Below are positions 27,478 through 28,950 of a stretch of 28,950 bases of DNA, piece after piece; positions within the stretch are counted from its first letter, which is position 1; each line of letters opens with the position of its first letter. The stretch comes from Candidatus Aminicenantota bacterium (lineage in GTDB: Bacteria > Acidobacteriota > Aminicenantia > UBA2199): NCBI GenBank assembly GCA_026393775.1, contig JAPKZM010000224.1, positions 1 to 28,950 of the forward strand, in the 5' to 3' direction. Under the pieces are notes generated by a model. It did not search any database, was not told where the DNA came from, and saw nothing but the letters and a program-made list of their open reading frames with translations. The translations under genes were made by a program, and so were the position numbers.

Positions 27478-28160
27478 GGTTCTCCTTCAGGGAAAATCCC
27501 TTGACTGTTATTTGTTTCCAGTAAAAAAGTCCGTATTGCCGTAATGGTGAAAAACTGCCTGAACAGGACCATGGTTTCGGCCATTATCTTCCCTTTCATG
27601 GGGTCACCCGGATGAAAGAAAAGCACCTGGAGAATATCCCGGCTGCTTCCTTTTACGCTGGTTCGCAAAGAATCCGCCGAAGGGTTGCCGAATGCGCCAT
27701 CCGCGTCGCGAAGGATAATCTTGCCTTTGAAATTGAGAGTTTCCTTGCGAATTCCCTGGTAGCGGTCGTTCTCATCGCCAAGGGTGATCACGATGGGTCC
27801 ATCGACCTGGTCCAAGTCGTACAACCCGTAGCAAATCTGAAATTTGAGCGAAAGCAGGTTGGTCAGATCGACCGCTGGATTAACGGCGGGAAAATCGTTT
27901 TTAGCGCGGAGGCGGCGCAAGAGGGCTTCAGATGAAGGCCGGTGGCGTGTCGGATCGATGTGTAGGGAATTGTACAGTTTGCGGGTCCAGGTGAAGCCGG
28001 GCGGTAGGGATTGGCTGTGGCCTATGCGGATGGCGGCCAATTGCTGGGCAATGAACTCCGCCAAAAGTTCGTCTCGGCCAGCGCTGATTCCAAGATAAAG
28101 GTTGACTCCGGCACTCAGTTTTTCGGACAACAGGTTTTGGATTGAAACTGGTTTAGCCAT
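27432..28160 (-). CDS. Free-standing B3/4 (PheRS beta-type) tRNA-editing-domain protein
   Basis: The 242-residue protein matches the B3/B4 domain (PF03483): RPSSEALLRRLRAKNDFPAVNPAVDLTNLLSLKFQICYGLYDLDQVDGPIVITLGDENDRYQGIRKETLNFKGKIILRDADGAFG. In PheRS beta this domain removes tyrosine mischarged on tRNA-Phe; stand-alone versions are thought to be trans-editing or tRNA-related proteins. No synthetase catalytic domain is present. ATG 28160 is preferred over TTG 28172, since the -10 box covers the bases next to the TTG. There is no Shine-Dalgarno. It is upstream of and overlaps the bactofilin gene. Confidence 0.82.
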   Translation of the reverse strand: MAKPVSIQNLLSEKLSAGVNLYLGISAGRDELLAEFIAQQLAAIRIGHSQSLPPGFTWTRKLYNSLHIDPTRHRPSSEALLRRLRAKNDFPAVNPAVDLTNLLSLKFQICYGLYDLDQVDGPIVITLGDENDRYQGIRKETLNFKGKIILRDADGAFGNPSADSLRTSVKGSSRDILQVLFFHPGDPMKGKIMAETMVLFRQFFTITAIRTFLLETNNSQGIFPEGEPCKISASPTQSPNPG

Positions 28161-28172
28161 TGGTGTTTGCAA

Positions 28173-28181
28173 ATTTTAACA
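28173..28181 (-). promoter_or_regulatory. Extended -10 promoter of the B3/4-bactofilin pair
   Basis: On the minus strand TGT precedes TAAAAT (28178-28173), 12 nt before ATG 28160. The predicted leader is about 5 nt. No good -35 is seen. Confidence 0.45.
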
Positions 28182-28267
28182 CAGTATGATAAAAAAATCC
28201 CTAAGGCAGTCCTAAGCGGAAGTTTCCCCCATTTGGCCGCGAACGGATTGGCGTCAAGGAGATTCTC

Positions 28268-28468
28268 ATGAGTAAATTCCTGCTCTGGCTGATATTGCTG
28301 GTGATCTGCTGGCCGCTGGCCTTGCTGGCCATTTTGTTCTATCCGCTGATTTGGCTCCTGGCTCTGCCTTTCCGTTTGCTGGGCATCGCCGTCGAGGGAG
28401 TTTTTGACTTGCTTAAGGCTTTGATCGGTATGCCGGCCCGGATTTTGCGCGGACCCCGGCAGACCTGA
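28268..28468 (+). CDS. Small two-helix membrane protein
   Basis: The 66-residue protein has one long hydrophobic stretch (about 4-41) that can form two transmembrane helices, broken at PLALLAILFYPL. An amphipathic segment and a basic C-terminus (MPARILRGPRQT) follow. AAGGAGA (28256-28262) gives a strong ribosome site 5 nt from ATG, which supports it as a real gene. No family is recognised. It converges on psd with 25 nt between stops. Confidence 0.72.
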   Translation: MSKFLLWLILLVICWPLALLAILFYPLIWLLALPFRLLGIAVEGVFDLLKALIGMPARILRGPRQT

Positions 28469-28493
28469 ACAGGGCCGGATACCGGTAATCTCT

Positions 28494-28950
28494 TCAGCTT
28501 CTGATTTTAAATAAGGGATCGCCGACGCGGACCGGTTCTCCTTTTTCGGCAACTACCGATTCGACCAGGGCGGCCGGCAGCGCCATGATGATGGTCGATC
28601 CCATATTGAAGCGCCCCATCTCGGCCATCTGCGTCACCGGGATGTCAAGTTCGCGCCATTCGTTTTTGGCGGGCAGGCCGTCGGGCAAATAGGCCATGAC
28701 GATGCTGCCCACGAAGGTGGCGCCCACCGCCGCCACGTATAATGTACTCCCCTTCAATTCGATTTGTGTTATAAGGCGCTCGTTTTTGATATAGAGTTTC
28801 CGGACGTTGGCGCATGAGAAAGCATTGACCGGGAACAAACGGTTGCCGCCGTAAAAACAACCGTTGATGTGGCCCGAGACCGGATAGTGGTAGCGGTGGT
28901 AATTGCGCGGAGACAGGTAAATGGTGGCCAGGTGCCAGCCTGGCGAAAAA
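28494..28950 (-). CDS. psd: Phosphatidylserine decarboxylase, C-terminal part (cut by the window edge)
   Basis: The reading frame stays open to the end of the window, giving at least 151 residues of a type I phosphatidylserine decarboxylase. IYLSPRNYHRYHYPVSG is the conserved family block; GGNRLFPVNAFSC and LYVAAVGATFVGSIV follow. GRFNMGSTII holds the GST processing site, whose Ser (codon 28596-28598) should become the pyruvoyl group of the alpha chain. The enzyme makes phosphatidylethanolamine at the inner membrane. The N-terminal part lies beyond the window. With the SPT-like gene it shows that both glycero- and perhaps sphingolipid head-group chemistry are encoded here. Confidence 0.95.
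   Translation of the reverse strand, partial: FSPGWHLATIYLSPRNYHRYHYPVSGHINGCFYGGNRLFPVNAFSCANVRKLYIKNERLITQIELKGSTLYVAAVGATFVGSIVMAYLPDGLPAKNEWRELDIPVTQMAEMGRFNMGSTIIMALPAALVESVVAEKGEPVRVGDPLFKIRS

Noticed and set aside
28494..28860. Two overlapping minus-strand frames at the right edge that could look like a frameshifted psd
   Set aside because: Translating past the apparent start shows the psd frame stays open to 28950 with the family block YLSPRNYHRYHYP, so the gene is intact and only cut by the window.

Overview
The window is about 29 kb of densely packed, gene-rich bacterial chromosome with 31 protein-coding genes (the last one cut by the window edge) and one tRNA. It holds no mobile element, CRISPR array or rRNA. 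Gene content (diderm-type lipoproteins and beta-barrel-like proteins, SecA, bactofilin, an SPT-like enzyme, TPR lipoproteins, a tRNA without encoded CCA) and moderate GC suggest an uncultured Gram-negative lineage. Candidatus Aminicenantes/Acidobacteriota-like is my best guess, made from memory and not tested.

Layout: (1) 31-2117 holds a TPR lipoprotein closed by a very strong terminator, an Rrf2/IscR-like Fe-S regulator, and a small secreted DsbD-alpha-like protein. (2) 2125-8670 is a lipid/glycan block. An SDR reductase faces divergently from a serine-palmitoyltransferase-like enzyme. Downstream of the latter come a GT2, a WecA/MraY-type phosphoglycosyl transferase, a UGM/PPOX-like FAD enzyme and a GT4, with 8-, 4- and 1-nt overlaps. 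(3) 8771-11044 holds a J-like/TPR protein, a heme-type bacterioferritin, and HtpX on the opposite strand. (4) HtpX belongs to a minus-strand operon (mutase, FtsB/DivIC-like, htpX) with two 8-nt overlaps. Divergent from it is a three-domain spermidine synthase-SpeD-SpeD fusion. (5) 14684-18078 holds dnaK behind an AT-rich leader with two near-identical promoter units, then a lipoprotein and a DUF2007-like protein. (6) 18098-24082, minus strand: secA-guaB-outer membrane protein (ATGA overlap), then merR-tRNA-Pro(GGG)-surE. (7) 24196-28950 holds ppsR, an S1-repeat protein, a DUF3943-like protein, a B3/4 editing-domain protein overlapping a bactofilin, a small membrane protein and the 3' part of psd.

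The most striking item is the polyamine fusion at 12920-14683. It carries two tandem AdoMetDC (SpeD) repeats whose catalytic residues have been lost in complementary fashion. Repeat 1 keeps the pyruvoyl Ser and the Cys. Repeat 2 keeps the Ser and His that assist processing. This is the partition known from the duplicated eukaryotic AdoMetDC, here in a bacterium and fused to spermidine synthase.

Two other themes stand out. First, a putative ceramide-type lipid pair (SPT plus CerR-like reductase) sits next to glycan genes. Second, at least five genes (rrf2, the SDR, the mutase, secA, ppsR) have good sigma70-type promoters whose -10 box ends only 6-8 nt before the ATG with no Shine-Dalgarno, so they are probably leaderless. 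Other genes in the same window have classic AGGAGG sites.
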